From: an uncultured Clostridia bacterium
GTDB lineage: Bacteria > Bacillota > Clostridia > Oscillospirales > Ruminococcaceae
Direction of reading: 5' to 3'
Assembly (NCBI GenBank): GCA_944382875.1
Contig: CALWNQ010000004.1
Span: 102,927 to 166,926 of the forward strand
DNA length: 64,000 nucleotides
Positions 26,652-35,447 of this stretch are shown here, in pieces (positions within the stretch are counted from its first letter, which is position 1; each line of letters opens with the position of its first letter). Made by a program: the position numbers and the translations under genes. The notes beneath the pieces were generated by a model. The model was not told the DNA's origin and did not search any database. It worked only from the letters and a program-made list of their open reading frames with translations.

Positions 26652-27416
26652 TCATTTGGCTACCTCGGCAGCCAGGTCAACATTTTTTTCCACAGCGGTT
26701 TTTTCCGTTTCGGGCTCCGCTGCAATGATAGACTGATTGGGTTTATCACTGACGATATTCCCGTCCACAAGATGAATAATCCGGTCCGCATACTGTGCAA
26801 TCTCCTGGTCATGAGTAACCAGGATCAGCGTTTCATGGTACCGCCTTGCCATTCGGACAATCATTTCCATCACTTCTGTCGTTGTTTTAGAATCCAGATT
26901 TCCAGTCGGTTCATCCGCAAAGACAATTTTGGGTTTTGCCACAAATGCACGCGCAATGCCAACCCGCTGCTGCTGTCCACCGGACATCTGGGTCGGCTTA
27001 TGGGAAAGCCGGCTGCCAAGATTTACCCGCTTCAGCATCTTTTTTGCTTCCTTATTCCGTTCTTTGCGAGCAATTCCTTTAAACATCAACGGCAACGCCA
27101 CATTTTCGACTGCTGTCATTGTTGGCATCAGATTATAGGACTGAAATATAAATCCGATATTCAGCTGTCGGAATAAGGCAAGCTGCTTTTCCGTCATCTG
27201 CGCAATATCCTGCTTCCCAATCAGAACAGAGCCCTTTGTCGGCTTTTCCAACCCGGCCATGATATTCAGCAGCGTGGACTTTCCTGAACCGGAGGTTCCT
27301 AAAATACAGCAGATTTCCCCCTGCTCAATTTCCAGGTTAATACGGTTCAGTGCTACAACACGTTCCTTGTCTACCCGATATACCTTTCGGATATCCTTTA
27401 CATGAATCAGGCTCAT
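26652..27416 (-). CDS. LolD/MacB-type ABC transporter ATPase
   Basis: The 254-residue ATPase has Walker [10 protein letters not shown] (about 39-47), signature [15 protein letters not shown], Walker [15 protein letters not shown] and the typical H-loop [10 protein letters not shown]-terminal tail (about 225-254) rich in Glu/Ala/Lys extends beyond the core. It is the first gene of the three-gene operon and powers the permease encoded at the far end. Confidence 0.94.
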   Translation of the reverse strand: MSLIHVKDIRKVYRVDKERVVALNRINLEIEQGEICCILGTSGSGKSTLLNIMAGLEKPTKGSVLIGKQDIAQMTEKQLALFRQLNIGFIFQSYNLMPTMTAVENVALPLMFKGIARKERNKEAKKMLKRVNLGSRLSHKPTQMSGGQQQRVGIARAFVAKPKIVFADEPTGNLDSKTTTEVMEMIVRMARRYHETLILVTHDQEIAQYADRIIHLVDGNIVSDKPNQSIIAAEPETEKTAVEKNVDLAAEVAK

Positions 27417-27495
27417 TCTTTCGCTCCTAACGTCATAAACTTGTTAATTTGGATTTTCCCTCCCGTCTATTTTTGGATCAAATCAGGCCACCATC

Positions 27496-27525
27496 AGTAT
27501 AACATATTTGACAGAAAAATATCAA
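27496..27525 (-). promoter_or_regulatory. Promoter of the MacB-type operon
   Basis: On the minus strand TTGATA and TATACT are separated by 18 bp, about 80 bp upstream of the ATPase start. Confidence 0.6.
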
Positions 27526-27593
27526 TAGAATTCCGGTTACAAAGCTTAATAATACATTAAGATTTACCAACAAAAAAATACTGAATTTTGTGA

Positions 27594-28955
27594 TCAACGC
27601 ATCAACTTCTTAAGCTTCTCCAGCTTTTCCCCATAAGGTGCATACCGCATCCCAATATCCATTCGCACCGACCGCTCCAGCACAGACTTCACATGGGTAA
27701 AGGTATCAAATCCCGCTTTTCCGTGGCAGCTGCCCATTCCGGAATTACCGATCCCGCCAAATGGCAGGTTGGGGCTAGTCAGATGCACAATGGTATCGTT
27801 GAGGCATCCACCGCCAAACGATACACTCTGCATCCATTTTCGACCGCGGCGCAGATCTCCTGTAAACAGGTAGCAAGCAAGTGGTTTGGGACGAGCTGCA
27901 ATCCACTCTGCGGCTTTTTTTGCGTTTTCTATTGGGATCACTGGCAGGATCGGTCCAAAAATCTCCTCCTGCATCAGTGGACTTTCCGGATCCGGGTTAT
28001 CCGCCAAAGTGAGTTCCATCTTTCGGCAAGCCGCATCACATTTTCCGCCCAATAGGATTTTCTGCCCATCTAAAAGGGACTGTAAACGTGCAAAGTGTTT
28101 TTCATTTACAATCCGCGGATACTCCGGATTTTTCAGCATATCGTTTGAAAACTGACGCTTTGCTTCCTCACGGATGGCGGAAACAAGTGCATCCCGACAA
28201 CTTTGTTCCACCAGAATATAGTCTGGCGCCACACAGGTCTGTCCCGCATTCAGGCACTTTCCCCAGACAATCCGCCGAGCAACAAGCCGAATGTCAGCGT
28301 CCGCCAGAACCACACACGGGCTTTTTCCGCCAAGCTCCAGCGTTGCCGGCGTCAGATTTTCAGCAGCGGCAGCCAGCACAATCTTGCCGACGCGCGGGCT
28401 GCCGGTAAAAAAGATCTGATCAAAGGGCAGATGAAAAAGCTCTGTGTTGTTGGGAATCGTTCCCATCCGGGCCGCTAAATATTCCTCCGGAAAGTTCTCC
28501 TTTACCATCCGGGAAATGAGCGTGGAAGTCTGCGGCGCATCGGTTGGCAACGATAAAACAGCGCAGCATCCCGCCGCTACAGCGGAAATCAACGGCGCAA
28601 GGGTAAGCTGCAGCGGGTAATTCCAGGGCGAAACAATCAGCGCACAGCCTTTCGGCTCGGGATACCGCCATCCTTTGGATGGAAATTGAGTCATTGGACC
28701 AGAAACCTTGCGGGGAGCAACCCACTTTTTAAGCTGGTTCTTTGCCACTTTGATTTCCTCTAAAAGCAAGCCGACTTCGGTTGCATATCCTTCAAAATAT
28801 GATTTTCCCAAATCTTCCTGCAAAGCGAAAAGGATCTCTTTCTCATTTTTCCGAAGCATTCCTGCCAGTTTTTCCAGTTGCTGATATCGAAACGAAAGCG
28901 GTATTGTCTGTCCTGTTTGAAAAAACTCCTTTTGCATATTTAATAATTCTTTCAT
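27594..28955 (-). CDS. Aldehyde dehydrogenase
   Basis: The 453-residue NAD(P)-dependent aldehyde dehydrogenase has the catalytic Glu207 in LELGGKSP, the catalytic Cys241 in GQTCVAPDY and the cofactor loop FFTGSPRVG. The length and lack of N-terminal extension match the class 3-like/YwdH group that oxidises medium- or long-chain and aromatic aldehydes. AAGGAGAT precedes the ATG. It stands alone, divergent from the DUF368 gene. Confidence 0.93.
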   Translation of the reverse strand: MKELLNMQKEFFQTGQTIPLSFRYQQLEKLAGMLRKNEKEILFALQEDLGKSYFEGYATEVGLLLEEIKVAKNQLKKWVAPRKVSGPMTQFPSKGWRYPEPKGCALIVSPWNYPLQLTLAPLISAVAAGCCAVLSLPTDAPQTSTLISRMVKENFPEEYLAARMGTIPNNTELFHLPFDQIFFTGSPRVGKIVLAAAAENLTPATLELGGKSPCVVLADADIRLVARRIVWGKCLNAGQTCVAPDYILVEQSCRDALVSAIREEAKRQFSNDMLKNPEYPRIVNEKHFARLQSLLDGQKILLGGKCDAACRKMELTLADNPDPESPLMQEEIFGPILPVIPIENAKKAAEWIAARPKPLACYLFTGDLRRGRKWMQSVSFGGGCLNDTIVHLTSPNLPFGGIGNSGMGSCHGKAGFDTFTHVKSVLERSVRMDIGMRYAPYGEKLEKLKKLMR

Positions 28956-29008
28956 TTATATCTCCTTCCTAATAAATATAAGGATTCCCTTAAATTTTAT
29001 GTTATCCC

Positions 29009-29038
29009 TTGTCAAATCCCGGCAATGTGGTGTATAAT
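29009..29038 (+). promoter_or_regulatory. Promoter of the DUF368 gene
   Basis: TTGTCA and TATAAT are separated by 18 bp, about 36 bp before the ATG. Confidence 0.7.
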
Positions 29039-29073
29039 AAAAATGTTAAGCTTTAAACAGAAAGGAACATCCT

Positions 29074-29898
29074 ATGAAAACGCATCTGATCAACGGACTG
29101 AAAGGCCTGGTTATCGGCGCATCCATGCTGATCCCGGGTGTCAGCGGCGGTACAATGGCGATCATCCTCAACGTATATGATAAACTTTTATCCGCAGTCA
29201 GTCATTTTTTTAAAAATCCCAAAAAACATTTTATTTTTCTTGCAACCTTTGCCTGCGGCGGACTGTTAGGTGTCTTTCTCTTTTCCGGCATCATTTTAAA
29301 GCTCACCGAACAATATAAATTCCCCATGCTGTCTTTTTTTCTGGGAGCAATCTTAGGCGGCTTGCCCGCATTGATCCACCATTCCAAAATCAACGGCAAA
29401 CTCCGTTGGCATCAGCTGCTTTATGTGTTAGCCGGCGTTGCGATCGTATCGCTCATGTACCTCCGTCCGGACAATTTGTTTGAAATTAGCCCGGACAACC
29501 TTCCGGTTTATCTGATTACTTTGATTTTCGCCGGCGTTTTGTTGGCAGTCGCATTGATTTTACCTGGTATCAGCCTTTCTTACATGCTGCTGCTTTTTGA
29601 CCTTTATGAGCCGACCATGACTGCAATCTCCAATTTAGATCTGCTCTTCCTGGCTCCGATGGGGATTGGTATGCTGGGTGGTACCCTATTAATGATTAAA
29701 GCTCTGGAAAAAGCAATGGTACAGTTCCCACAGATCTCCTATCCGGTTATTATTGGTTTTCTTTTGGGATCTCTGCCGGAGGTGTTCCCCGGCATTCCCT
29801 CCGGGATCAACTGGCTCATCTGCCCGATCATGCTGGCTGCCGGATTTGCCGCAATCTGTGCGCTTTCCCATCTTTCTGGCGAAACAGCGGAATCATAA
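29074..29898 (+). CDS. DUF368 polyprenyl-phosphate transporter (PopT-like)
   Basis: The 274-residue membrane protein has about eight transmembrane segments with the two inverted DUF368 motifs: PGVSGGTMAIILNVYD near the N-terminus and PGISLSYMLLLFDLYE in the second half. DUF368 proteins have been shown to recycle undecaprenyl phosphate to the inner face of the membrane, as DedA proteins also do. The location is therefore the cytoplasmic membrane in cell wall lipid recycling. It is monocistronic, with its own promoter and terminator. Confidence 0.92.
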   Translation: MKTHLINGLKGLVIGASMLIPGVSGGTMAIILNVYDKLLSAVSHFFKNPKKHFIFLATFACGGLLGVFLFSGIILKLTEQYKFPMLSFFLGAILGGLPALIHHSKINGKLRWHQLLYVLAGVAIVSLMYLRPDNLFEISPDNLPVYLITLIFAGVLLAVALILPGISLSYMLLLFDLYEPTMTAISNLDLLFLAPMGIGMLGGTLLMIKALEKAMVQFPQISYPVIIGFLLGSLPEVFPGIPSGINWLICPIMLAAGFAAICALSHLSGETAES

Positions 29899-29908
29899 AT
29901 GAAAACAG

Positions 29909-29939
29909 CGGGGTTCCCGGAAATAACCGGGAACCCCCG
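29909..29939. terminator. Terminator between convergent genes
   Basis: CGGGGTTCCCGG and CCGGGAACCCCCG form a strong GC stem followed by TTCTTT, serving the DUF368 gene and possibly the opposing DUF1638 gene. Confidence 0.88.
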
Positions 29940-29943
29940 TTCT

Positions 29944-30684
29944 TTATATTTCCGCTCGAATCTTATCCGCAGCGCCGGTCGGCACAACCCGGTGTCCGGG
30001 CGGACAAACCAGAAACTCCTTTTCATCCCAATCACCGGCAAGCAGCTTTTCCAAAAGACGATTGGAGCCAGGCGTTTCAAAAAGCTCCCAACCATATGTA
30101 TTGGCAAATTCTTGAGCGAATTTCCGCCAGGAAGAGTGCTCAAATCCCGACGGCTTGATGTATCCACAGGCATGATAATTCTTTGTCCAACCCCAGCCAA
30201 TGCCGCTTTCCATCAGGAAATCGGCATTTTCTTCGCCGTAAAGCTCTACAAACTCCTGCCGCATCTGGCGGTACCCATCCGGAGAAGGCAATTTAGCCTC
30301 TTCAATCCAGCCGCCGTTTACCCAATAAGTGCCCGGATGCTGCTTGAACAAATCTAAATATTGTTTCTGAGAACCGAGAAATAAGGCGATACAGTCATCC
30401 GTCCGGGGAATAACCAGCGGGATGTTGCGTGCAACAAGACCAGCCACCCCATTGGAGCAAAGCCCATACCCCATCACAATAGCATCAGGGTTCTGCCGCA
30501 GTTCCCCATTCGCAGCGGCTTGTTCGATCCGGTCAATCTCCGCTTGGAGTGCTGCTGGCATCTGTTCAGGCTTTTCATGCAATCCCTGCGTCATCCAGCT
30601 TACCGTGGTCTGATTGGGAGAAAGAGCGGCTGCCATACTCAGTTCCCGGTAAAGGATTCGACAGGAAATAATATGAAGATGCAT
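29944..30684 (-). CDS. DUF1638 domain-containing protein
   Basis: The 246-residue soluble protein has the DUF1638 hallmarks GLHEKPEQMP, VMGYGLCSNG, IPRTDDCIALFLGS and GTYWVNGGW. The conserved Cys and His residues suggest metal or cofactor binding. Relatives often occur beside corrinoid or methylamine methyltransferase genes, but none are here. The start at 30684 follows AAAGGAG; the longer frame overlaps the upstream gene. It is the last gene of the four-gene minus operon. Confidence 0.85.
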   Translation of the reverse strand: MHLHIISCRILYRELSMAAALSPNQTTVSWMTQGLHEKPEQMPAALQAEIDRIEQAAANGELRQNPDAIVMGYGLCSNGVAGLVARNIPLVIPRTDDCIALFLGSQKQYLDLFKQHPGTYWVNGGWIEEAKLPSPDGYRQMRQEFVELYGEENADFLMESGIGWGWTKNYHACGYIKPSGFEHSSWRKFAQEFANTYGWELFETPGSNRLLEKLLAGDWDEKEFLVCPPGHRVVPTGAADKIRAEI

Positions 30685-30697
30685 TGTTCTGCTCCTT

Positions 30698-31510
30698 TCA
30701 AACTCCGTAAAACCGCGGCTGCCGTTTTTCATAGACCGCAATCTGCCGGAATCCGGCTGCTTTGGCAACCAATAGCGCTTCATCAAAACCGGCTCCTACA
30801 TCCTCTGGCCGATGGGCATCCGAACCGATGGTCAGAACCTCTCCACCAAGCTCCCGATAAAATTGCAATACCGCAACAGACGGCAGCGTTTCTCTTGCCG
30901 ACTGCCGCAGCCCGGAGGTATTGATTTCCAATCCCTTTCCCCGCCGGATCAAAGTCCGAAGGATTGGTTCCACCTCATCTTTCCAACCCATCAGGTCAAT
31001 TTGCTTTCCCTGATTGGCGGCATACCGTTTGATGATGTCCAAATGCCCCATACAGTCAAAATCCCCGGTTTCCGCCAGCACCTGCAACATTCCCAGATTC
31101 TGTTTCACAAGCGCCGGAATATTCTCATCCGTGTATTCGGTGAGTCCCAGATCCAGTCCGTTCATTTTGTGAACCGAACCGATTACATAATCAAAGGCAA
31201 CCTCCCGCATCAGTTCCGCCGCAGCGTCCGGGCTGCACTGAGGCTGGCCCACCTCAATCCCGTTCCGGATGACAAGTTTCCCCGCAAATTTTTCCCGACA
31301 GCGATCCAAAGCCCGCTGCTGTTCCCGCATGTTGGCAATCGTATACGGTTTGTCGGCAAATTTTCCGGGCGGAAAAAATTCAAAGTGATCGGTCAGGGCA
31401 ATCTCTGCAAGTCCCGCTTTCACCGCAGCGGCACACATTTCCTCCGGGGCACTGCGGGAATCGGGCGAAAAACGACAGTGCATGTGATAATCCGCAAGAA
31501 TCCTGCTCAT
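30698..31510 (-). CDS. PHP-family phosphatase (histidinol-phosphatase HisJ-like)
   Basis: The 270-residue PHP-domain metallohydrolase has metal ligands in ADYHMHCRFSPDS, in ALTDHFEF, in a YVIGSVHKMNG segment, and in GSDAHRPEDVG near the end. HisJ-type enzymes remove phosphate from histidinol phosphate. No other his gene is nearby, so it may act on another phosphoester. The ATG at 31510 overlaps the upstream stop by one base (TAATG). Confidence 0.88.
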   Translation of the reverse strand: MSRILADYHMHCRFSPDSRSAPEEMCAAAVKAGLAEIALTDHFEFFPPGKFADKPYTIANMREQQRALDRCREKFAGKLVIRNGIEVGQPQCSPDAAAELMREVAFDYVIGSVHKMNGLDLGLTEYTDENIPALVKQNLGMLQVLAETGDFDCMGHLDIIKRYAANQGKQIDLMGWKDEVEPILRTLIRRGKGLEINTSGLRQSARETLPSVAVLQFYRELGGEVLTIGSDAHRPEDVGAGFDEALLVAKAAGFRQIAVYEKRQPRFYGV

Positions 31511-32565
31511 TAGCAATCCTCTTCTCCCTTGCATCCCAGATAGAGCATCGCCAGCTTGATGGTATTTTCCAAACCTTCGGCGTGCGTGCGCTCCATTCCG
31601 TGAGAAGCATGAACGCCAGGGCCGATCAATCCTCCTTTGATATCGTGACCGGCAGACCGTGCTGCACCGACATCGGAACCATAGAATGGATAGATGTCTA
31701 CCGCATAGGAAATTCCATTTTCCTTGGCAAGCCGAACCAACCGGCTGGTCAGCTCGTAATCATACGGACCGCCGGAATCCTTGGCACAAATGGAAACATC
31801 ATATTCGGTACAGTTCAGATCGGCGCCTACACAGCCCATATCCACTGCGATCATCTCAGATACATCTTCTGGAATCCAGGATGCGCCGTGTCCGACCTCT
31901 TCATAAACGGAGAAGAAGAATTTTGTCCGGTAAGCTGGTACCAAATGCTCTTCCTTCATGATTTTCAGAATGGTCATCAGGCAGGCAGCACTTCCCTTAT
32001 CGTCGATGAAACGGGATTTTAAAAATCCGGACGGCGTCACCGTTGTTTTGGGATCAATAAAGATGTAATCTCCGGTATCGATACCAAGTGCGCGGACATC
32101 CTCCGCATTTTTGACCTTTTCATCAATCCGGACCACCATATTATCCGCGTCGCGCGGACGTGTTCTGCTGTCCTCAAACACATGGGCAGCCGGGCTCATG
32201 CTCAGAATCGTGCCGGTGTAAATCCTTCCTTCGCGAGTGCAGATTTTGCAATATTCCCCATCCAAGGTAGGAAGGATGGGACCGCCAACCGTTGTGAATC
32301 GCAGTTCTCCATCCGATGTAATCGAGCGTACCATGGCACCAAGCGTATCCGCATGAGCGGAAAGCATTACCGTTTTTTCGCTGCTGCGGCCTTCTACAGT
32401 CACAACACCGCAGCCTTTTACTGTTGTTTCAAAGGAATACCCCATCCCCTCGACAAGCTGGCGCAGCAATGCAATGACATTGCCTGTATACCCACTGGGG
32501 CTATCAGCCGCAAGAATTTTGCGGCAATAATCAAACAAATCCTCTCGATATTCGGTCATTTCCAT
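31510..32565 (-). CDS. M42-family metallopeptidase
   Basis: The protein of about 351 residues is a dinuclear-metal aminopeptidase of the M42 (TET/CelM/YsdC) family. It has metal and catalytic motifs AHADTLG, FIDDKGSA, EEVGHG and DMG, and a late GVHASHG segment. Family members cut N-terminal residues from peptides in the cytoplasm as large tetrahedral assemblies. The start is either 32574, overlapping the upstream stop as ATGA, or 32565, which lies at better distance from AAAGG; I chose the latter. Confidence 0.9.
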   Translation of the reverse strand: MEMTEYREDLFDYCRKILAADSPSGYTGNVIALLRQLVEGMGYSFETTVKGCGVVTVEGRSSEKTVMLSAHADTLGAMVRSITSDGELRFTTVGGPILPTLDGEYCKICTREGRIYTGTILSMSPAAHVFEDSRTRPRDADNMVVRIDEKVKNAEDVRALGIDTGDYIFIDPKTTVTPSGFLKSRFIDDKGSAACLMTILKIMKEEHLVPAYRTKFFFSVYEEVGHGASWIPEDVSEMIAVDMGCVGADLNCTEYDVSICAKDSGGPYDYELTSRLVRLAKENGISYAVDIYPFYGSDVGAARSAGHDIKGGLIGPGVHASHGMERTHAEGLENTIKLAMLYLGCKGEEDC

Positions 32566-32570
32566 AATTG

Positions 32571-33164
32571 TCATCCTTTCTGTGCCGGATCCTGTGTTTT
32601 CGGTTTATTTTCATCCAAATAGGTCGCCTGAATATCTGCAATATGCAGGCAGACGGCAAGCGGATACAGATTATAGGCTTGGTTAATAGCCATACTACCG
32701 CCTTTTACCGCCTCATCGTATCCTCCCATATGCCAGCGGATTGCAATCGCTTCCTCTGTGGTCAGCCGGACAAAACGTTCAATTAAAAAGACGCTCTTTT
32801 CCCCATGACCATATGGGAACTGATCTTCAATAGAAAAATATGGCCGTTCCTGCCAGCTTCCATTGATTTTCATGTTGCGCATTTCTTTTTTGTAAAAGCC
32901 CGCTTTGCACAAATCATGCAGCAGTCCGCAAAGCGCCACGCTTTCCTCCGAGACCTCCAGCCCCTCCGATTTCACCAGTGCATCCAGCCTCTTATAGACA
33001 TGGATACTGTGCCGGCAGAGCCCGCCATCTTCGGCAAGATGATAGCGAGTCGAAGCCGGCGCAGTAAAAAAATCCCCCTGTTCCAGCCAGGCCATCAGTT
33101 TATCGGCGCCTTTTCTGGCAATGCAGCGTGTAAAGATCGATTGAAATTCCGATTTATCGTCCAT
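32571..33164 (-). CDS. HD-domain phosphohydrolase
   Basis: The 197-residue protein has HD-superfamily ligands CRHSIHVYKRL, LLHDLCKAG and a later ADIQATYL. The substrate may be a nucleotide or phosphoester. It heads the HD/M42/PHP/DUF1638 operon, whose genes all overlap or nearly touch. Confidence 0.87.
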   Translation of the reverse strand: MDDKSEFQSIFTRCIARKGADKLMAWLEQGDFFTAPASTRYHLAEDGGLCRHSIHVYKRLDALVKSEGLEVSEESVALCGLLHDLCKAGFYKKEMRNMKINGSWQERPYFSIEDQFPYGHGEKSVFLIERFVRLTTEEAIAIRWHMGGYDEAVKGGSMAINQAYNLYPLAVCLHIADIQATYLDENKPKTQDPAQKG

Positions 33165-33196
33165 AACAGCCTCCTGTAAATCCTGTATTCCTTATC

Positions 33197-33226
33197 AGTA
33201 TAGCACATTTTGACCACCTCCCGCAA
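33197..33226 (-). promoter_or_regulatory. Promoter of the HD/M42/PHP/DUF1638 operon
   Basis: On the minus strand TTGCGG and TATACT are separated by 18 bp, about 30 bp before the start of the HD gene. Confidence 0.5.
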
Positions 33227-33345
33227 CTTTTTTAAAGCTTTTAAAAAACTTTAAGATTTCTTCCGTTTTCCTTTCGGGAATTTTCCTACAAACCTCTGCC
33301 GAATCTGCGATAATATATCCAGAAACTATGAAAGAAGGAATCTGA

Positions 33346-34053
33346 ATGCCCGAACCATATTTTAAGGTAAATCCGGAAAAGCAGGAGTTTGTCACTGTTG
33401 GAACAGAGCGTTTTGCTTGCTATGCCATCCCCACTCCGCTGGTAGAAGCGGGCTGTGATCTGGATAAACTGGTATTACAATATATCACCCCATTGCTGCG
33501 TCCCGGTGATATCGTCATTTTAAGCGAAAAGATGGTTGCCTGTGCACAAGGGCGCGCTTATCCTTTAGATTCGATTCAAGCGGGCTTTGCCGCGCGTTTT
33601 CTGTCCTCTTTTGTACAGAAAACGCCTACCGGGATCGGCCTCTCCATGCCCGAAACCATGCAATGCGCCATTTGGGAATGCGGCCTTCCCCGCATCCTAC
33701 TTGCGGCAGCAGCCGGCGCCTTGGGGAAACTTTTCCGACAGAAAGGCTGGTTTTACCGGGTAGCAGGAAGGAAAGCCGCCGCAGTTGACGGCCCTTGCTC
33801 CTTTACCATCGCGCCTTACAATCACTGCGTTGTTCCCGCTCCTTCTCAACCAAAGAAAGTCGCACGCCAACTATCACAGGTGTTGAATCATACGCCGGTC
33901 TGCATCATAGATTGCAACGACTTGGGCGGATGTATCCTTGCTTGCTCCCATCGAAATTTGGACATCAAAAAATTAATACAGATTCTGAAACAAAATCCGC
34001 TTGGCCAAGGCTGCGAACAAATGCCTATGGGGATTGTTCGTAAAATAGACTAA
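33346..34053 (+). CDS. Coenzyme F420-0:L-glutamate ligase-like protein
   Basis: The 235-residue protein has the CofE/FbiB-type fold shown by PLVEAGCDLDKLV, GDIVILSEKMVACAQGR and the later IIDCNDLGG. True CofE adds glutamates to F420-0. Clostridia rarely make F420, so this homologue probably ligates a glutamate or other amino acid to a different acceptor. Its 3' end overlaps the convergent DUF1622 gene by four bases. Confidence 0.82.
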   Translation: MPEPYFKVNPEKQEFVTVGTERFACYAIPTPLVEAGCDLDKLVLQYITPLLRPGDIVILSEKMVACAQGRAYPLDSIQAGFAARFLSSFVQKTPTGIGLSMPETMQCAIWECGLPRILLAAAAGALGKLFRQKGWFYRVAGRKAAAVDGPCSFTIAPYNHCVVPAPSQPKKVARQLSQVLNHTPVCIIDCNDLGGCILACSHRNLDIKKLIQILKQNPLGQGCEQMPMGIVRKID

Positions 34054-34412
34054 TCCTTTTTCTTCCAAGGAAAAAACGGGACAGATTCTCCCGTATCATG
34101 CTGCTCTTCGGTGCGAATTTCCCAGTGAATCAAAAAGGTAAGAGCTGCTCGCAAAAGGATTATACCACCCACCGTAAGAATCTCTGAAAAATCACGGACT
34201 ACCACTGTTCGGAGAATTTCACTTCCCAGTTTGAATTCCAACCCCATCGCCATTCCCTTTGCAAGGGTAAGCCGGGTTTTGGGGTCACGGCGAATAAAAT
34301 CATAAATTCCCCGAAATCCAGAAATCAGAATGATCAACACGCCCATCCATTCAAAAAATAAAATTGCCCAATCCGCCAAATGGACAAGCGCACTGTGCAA
34401 CAATTCTTCCAT
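34050..34412 (-). CDS. DUF1622 membrane protein
   Basis: The 120-residue protein has about three transmembrane segments, with the typical MGVLIILISGF, LAKGMAMGLEFKLGSEI and VGGIILLRAALTFLI segments of DUF1622. The role is unknown. It is monocistronic and overlaps the 3' end of the convergent ligase-like gene. Confidence 0.86.
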   Translation of the reverse strand: MEELLHSALVHLADWAILFFEWMGVLIILISGFRGIYDFIRRDPKTRLTLAKGMAMGLEFKLGSEILRTVVVRDFSEILTVGGIILLRAALTFLIHWEIRTEEQHDTGESVPFFPWKKKD

Positions 34413-34472
34413 TTTGTATCCCCCTTCCGTTTTTCAACCGTTATACCATACTGTTTGGAAAAACACCAGAAA

Positions 34473-34499
34473 AAACACCTGCTACAAAAGCAGGTGTTT
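34473..34499 (-). terminator. Terminator of sigG
   Basis: AAACACCTGCT and AGCAGGTGTTT form an 11-bp stem. On the minus strand it is followed by TTTTTT, about 4 bases after the sigG stop. Confidence 0.92.
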
Positions 34500-34502
34500 C
34501 CT

Positions 34503-35270
34503 TTATATACCGTTTTTCACCTTGCAAAGCGCTGCTTTTTCCAAACGGGAAACCTGTGCTTGGGATATTCCAATCTCTTCGGACACCTCCACCTGTGTCT
34601 TTCCTTGAAAAAAGCGAAGGGAGATAATCTTTTTTTCCCGATCACTTAATTTGCCAAGTGCGTCCCGAATGGAAAGCTCATCAATCCAGTTCTGATCGCT
34701 GGATTGATCTGAAACCTGATCCATCACATAGATCGTATCGCCGCCGTCCGAAAATACCGGTTCATAGAGCGAAACCGGATCTACAATCGATTCAAGCGCC
34801 AATACCACCTGTTCTTTCGGAAGCCCCACAACTTTTGTGATCTCCGTTATGGTGGGCTCTCTGCCAAATTCAGCTGTCAGCTTTTCGCGTGCCTGCATTG
34901 CTTTATAAGCAGTATCCTTTAGGGAACGGCTGACTCTGACCGGTGAAAAATCCCGAAGATGCCGCCGAATCTCCCCAATCACCATCGGAACAGCATAGGT
35001 GGAGAATTTTACATTTTGTGTCATATCAAAATGGTCGATCGCTTTAATCAATCCGACACATCCTACTTGAAACAGGTCGTCAGGATTTTCACCGCGATTG
35101 GAAAAACGCTGTACCACACTTAAAACAAGCCGAAGATTCCCGTTAATCAACTTTTTTCTGGCTTCCGCATCGCCTGCTCTACTTTTTTTCAGCAGTTCCA
35201 ACTTTTCCTTTTCTTTCAAAACAGGCAATTTTGAGGTGTCAATTCCGCAGATTTCTACCCTGTTCATCAT
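34503..35270 (-). CDS. sigG: RNA polymerase sporulation sigma factor SigG
   Basis: The 255-residue sigma-70 factor begins with NRVEICGIDTSKLPVL, the region that identifies sigma G and carries the Gin-interacting segment. Region 2 (NLRLVLSVVQRFSNRG, DLFQVGCVGLIKAIDHFD), region 3 and region 4 (LSDREKKIISLRFFQGKTQ, ISQAQVSRLEK) are intact. It directs late gene expression in the forespore. ATG at 35270 or 35267 follows GGGGGGAT; longer frames lack sigma homology. Unlike in Bacillus it is not beside sigE and spoIIGA in this window. Confidence 0.95.
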   Translation of the reverse strand: MMNRVEICGIDTSKLPVLKEKEKLELLKKSRAGDAEARKKLINGNLRLVLSVVQRFSNRGENPDDLFQVGCVGLIKAIDHFDMTQNVKFSTYAVPMVIGEIRRHLRDFSPVRVSRSLKDTAYKAMQAREKLTAEFGREPTITEITKVVGLPKEQVVLALESIVDPVSLYEPVFSDGGDTIYVMDQVSDQSSDQNWIDELSIRDALGKLSDREKKIISLRFFQGKTQVEVSEEIGISQAQVSRLEKAALCKVKNGI

Positions 35271-35447
35271 CCAAATCCCCCCTAACAGGCATTTCCTGCC
35301 AAAAGGAGTATGGACCGGGAAAAGAAATTTAAGCAGCCGGCATATTCTGGAAAATTCCATTCAAAGGAATAAAGCGCATAAATCGATGGAATCTTTTCGA
35401 AAAATATGCTATACTGGAAACAGATTTTGGATTGGTAAGGAGTTACT

